Assembly (NCBI RefSeq): GCF_003628475.1
Contig: NZ_RCAA01000020.1
Location: 38,483 to 102,482 of the forward strand
Direction: 5' to 3'
DNA length: 64,000 nucleotides
From: Enterobacter sp. R1(2018)
GTDB taxonomy: Bacteria > Pseudomonadota > Gammaproteobacteria > Enterobacterales > Enterobacteriaceae
The notes beneath the pieces were generated by a model, which saw nothing but the letters and a program-made list of their open reading frames with translations, was not told the origin of the DNA and did not search any database. Below, in pieces: positions 63,055 through 64,000 of the stretch. The first letter of the stretch is position 1, and each line of letters begins with the position of its first letter. The position numbers and the translations under genes were made by a program.

Positions 63055-64000
63055 ATGCAACGAGGGATAGTTTGGATCGTTGATGACGATAGCTCCATCC
63101 GTTGGGTGCTGGAACGCGCGCTGACCGGAGCTGGTTTAAGCTGCACCACGTTTGAGAGTGGCAATGAGGTGCTGGACGCCCTTGCAACCAAAACCCCGGA
63201 CGTCTTGTTATCCGACATTCGTATGCCGGGGATGGATGGGCTGGCGCTGCTAAAGCAGATAAAACAACGGCATCCTATGCTCCCGGTCATCATAATGACC
63301 GCGCATTCCGATCTGGATGCGGCCGTCAGCGCCTATCAGCAGGGAGCGTTTGATTATCTGCCCAAACCTTTTGATATTGACGAAGCCGTCGCGCTGGTTG
63401 AGCGCGCCATCAGCCATTATCAGGAGCAGCAGCAGCCGCGCAATGCGCCGGTCTTCGGACCCACCACCGATATCATCGGCGAAGCGCCTGCCATGCAGGA
63501 CGTCTTTCGCATTATCGGCCGTTTGTCCCGATCCTCCATCAGCGTGCTGATCAACGGCGAATCGGGTACGGGTAAAGAGCTTGTCGCTCACGCTCTGCAT
63601 CGCCACAGCCCGCGCGTTAAATCCCCTTTTATCGCGTTAAATATGGCGGCAATCCCAAAGGATCTGATTGAGTCTGAATTGTTTGGCCATGAAAAAGGCG
63701 CGTTTACCGGAGCAAATCAGATTCGTCAGGGCCGTTTTGAGCAGGCGGATGGCGGTACGCTGTTCCTGGATGAAATCGGCGATATGCCGCTGGACGTGCA
63801 GACCCGCCTGCTGCGCGTGCTGGCTGACGGTCAGTTTTACCGCGTTGGCGGTTATGCGCCGGTGAAAGTGGATGTGCGCATTATCGCCGCCACCCACCAG
63901 AACCTTGAGCTGCGCGTGCAGGAAGGTAAATTCCGTGAGGATCTGTTCCATCGCCTGAACGTTATCCGCGTGCATTTGCCGCCGCTGCGCGAACGTCGTG
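63055..64000 (+). CDS. glnG: Nitrogen regulator NtrC (GlnG), 5' part
   Basis: Sigma-54 activator that binds the enhancer sites upstream of glnA. The window ends after about 315 of the usual 470 or so codons. Present are the receiver domain with D54 in [13 protein letters not shown] and the lysine of YLPKPFD, and the AAA+ domain with Walker [13 protein letters not shown] near 168, the sigma-54 contact loop KGAFTGAN near 215, Walker [14 protein letters not shown] near 233, and [22 protein letters not shown] at the edge. The remaining AAA+ end and Fis-like DNA-binding domain lie beyond the window. Confidence 0.99.
   Translation, partial: MQRGIVWIVDDDSSIRWVLERALTGAGLSCTTFESGNEVLDALATKTPDVLLSDIRMPGMDGLALLKQIKQRHPMLPVIIMTAHSDLDAAVSAYQQGAFDYLPKPFDIDEAVALVERAISHYQEQQQPRNAPVFGPTTDIIGEAPAMQDVFRIIGRLSRSSISVLINGESGTGKELVAHALHRHSPRVKSPFIALNMAAIPKDLIESELFGHEKGAFTGANQIRQGRFEQADGGTLFLDEIGDMPLDVQTRLLRVLADGQFYRVGGYAPVKVDVRIIAATHQNLELRVQEGKFREDLFHRLNVIRVHLPPLRERR

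Overview
The window is a chromosomal segment of a member of the Enterobacteriaceae. Nearly every protein can be aligned by eye, end to end, with its Escherichia coli counterpart (TpiA, PfkA, Tdh, SpoT, GlnA and others), and start-codon overlaps, attenuators and sRNA context match that family. It is not Escherichia or Salmonella: it carries a Klebsiella/Serratia-type LPS core locus (waaE, wabG, wabH, wabN; no waaP or waaY), it lacks cdh, gltS and dinD at their E. coli positions, and its gene order differs. Genus cannot be fixed from the sequence alone. No phage, insertion sequence, CRISPR array, tRNA or rRNA gene was seen.

Layout. 1-9284: end of yiiQ, tpiA, a DASS-type transporter (where E. 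coli has cdh), sbp, pfkA, fieF, cpxP with the CpxQ sRNA in its 3' end, and divergent cpxRA, followed by trmL. 9281-12450 (minus strand): yibN, grxC, secB, gpsA, cysE, with single-base frameshifts in both gpsA and cysE. 12699-18737: gpmI, envC, yibQ, and a two-gene glycosyltransferase unit where E. coli has waaH. 18798-21030: kbl-tdh. 21248-35644: LPS inner and outer core genes (hldD, waaF, waaC, two variable glycosyltransferases, waaL, convergent wabN, waaQ, wabG, wabH, a GT2, waaA, waaE), then coaD. 35641-46004: mutM, rpmG, rpmB, radC, coaBC, dut, slmA, pyrE, rph, yicC, a small Myb-like protein, yicG, ligB. 46005-55192: gmk, rpoZ, spoT, trmH, recG, xanP, yicH. 55218-64000: yiiD (madA), dtd, yihY, yihX, typA, then the nitrogen-regulated glnA-glnL-glnG operon, cut by the window end.

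How the genes work together. The central part is an LPS core factory. HldD makes L,D-heptose donor, WaaA attaches Kdo, WaaC/WaaF/WaaQ add heptoses, WaaE adds glucose, WabG probably adds galacturonic acid, WabH GlcNAc and WabN deacetylates it; WaaL joins O-antigen. The Cpx envelope-stress system, EnvC (division amidase activator) and YicH also act at the envelope. The glnALG end has a full regulatory set: a CRP site, NtrC enhancer sites, a sigma-54 promoter, and a second NtrC site over the glnL promoter.

No wholly new system was recognised. The most notable points are the paired gpsA/cysE frameshifts, the glycosyltransferase genes of unassigned specificity, the DASS transporter replacing cdh, the structured rpmB leader, and the gene order joining cpxA to trmL and yicH to yiiD, which differs from E. 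coli and is probably the older arrangement.
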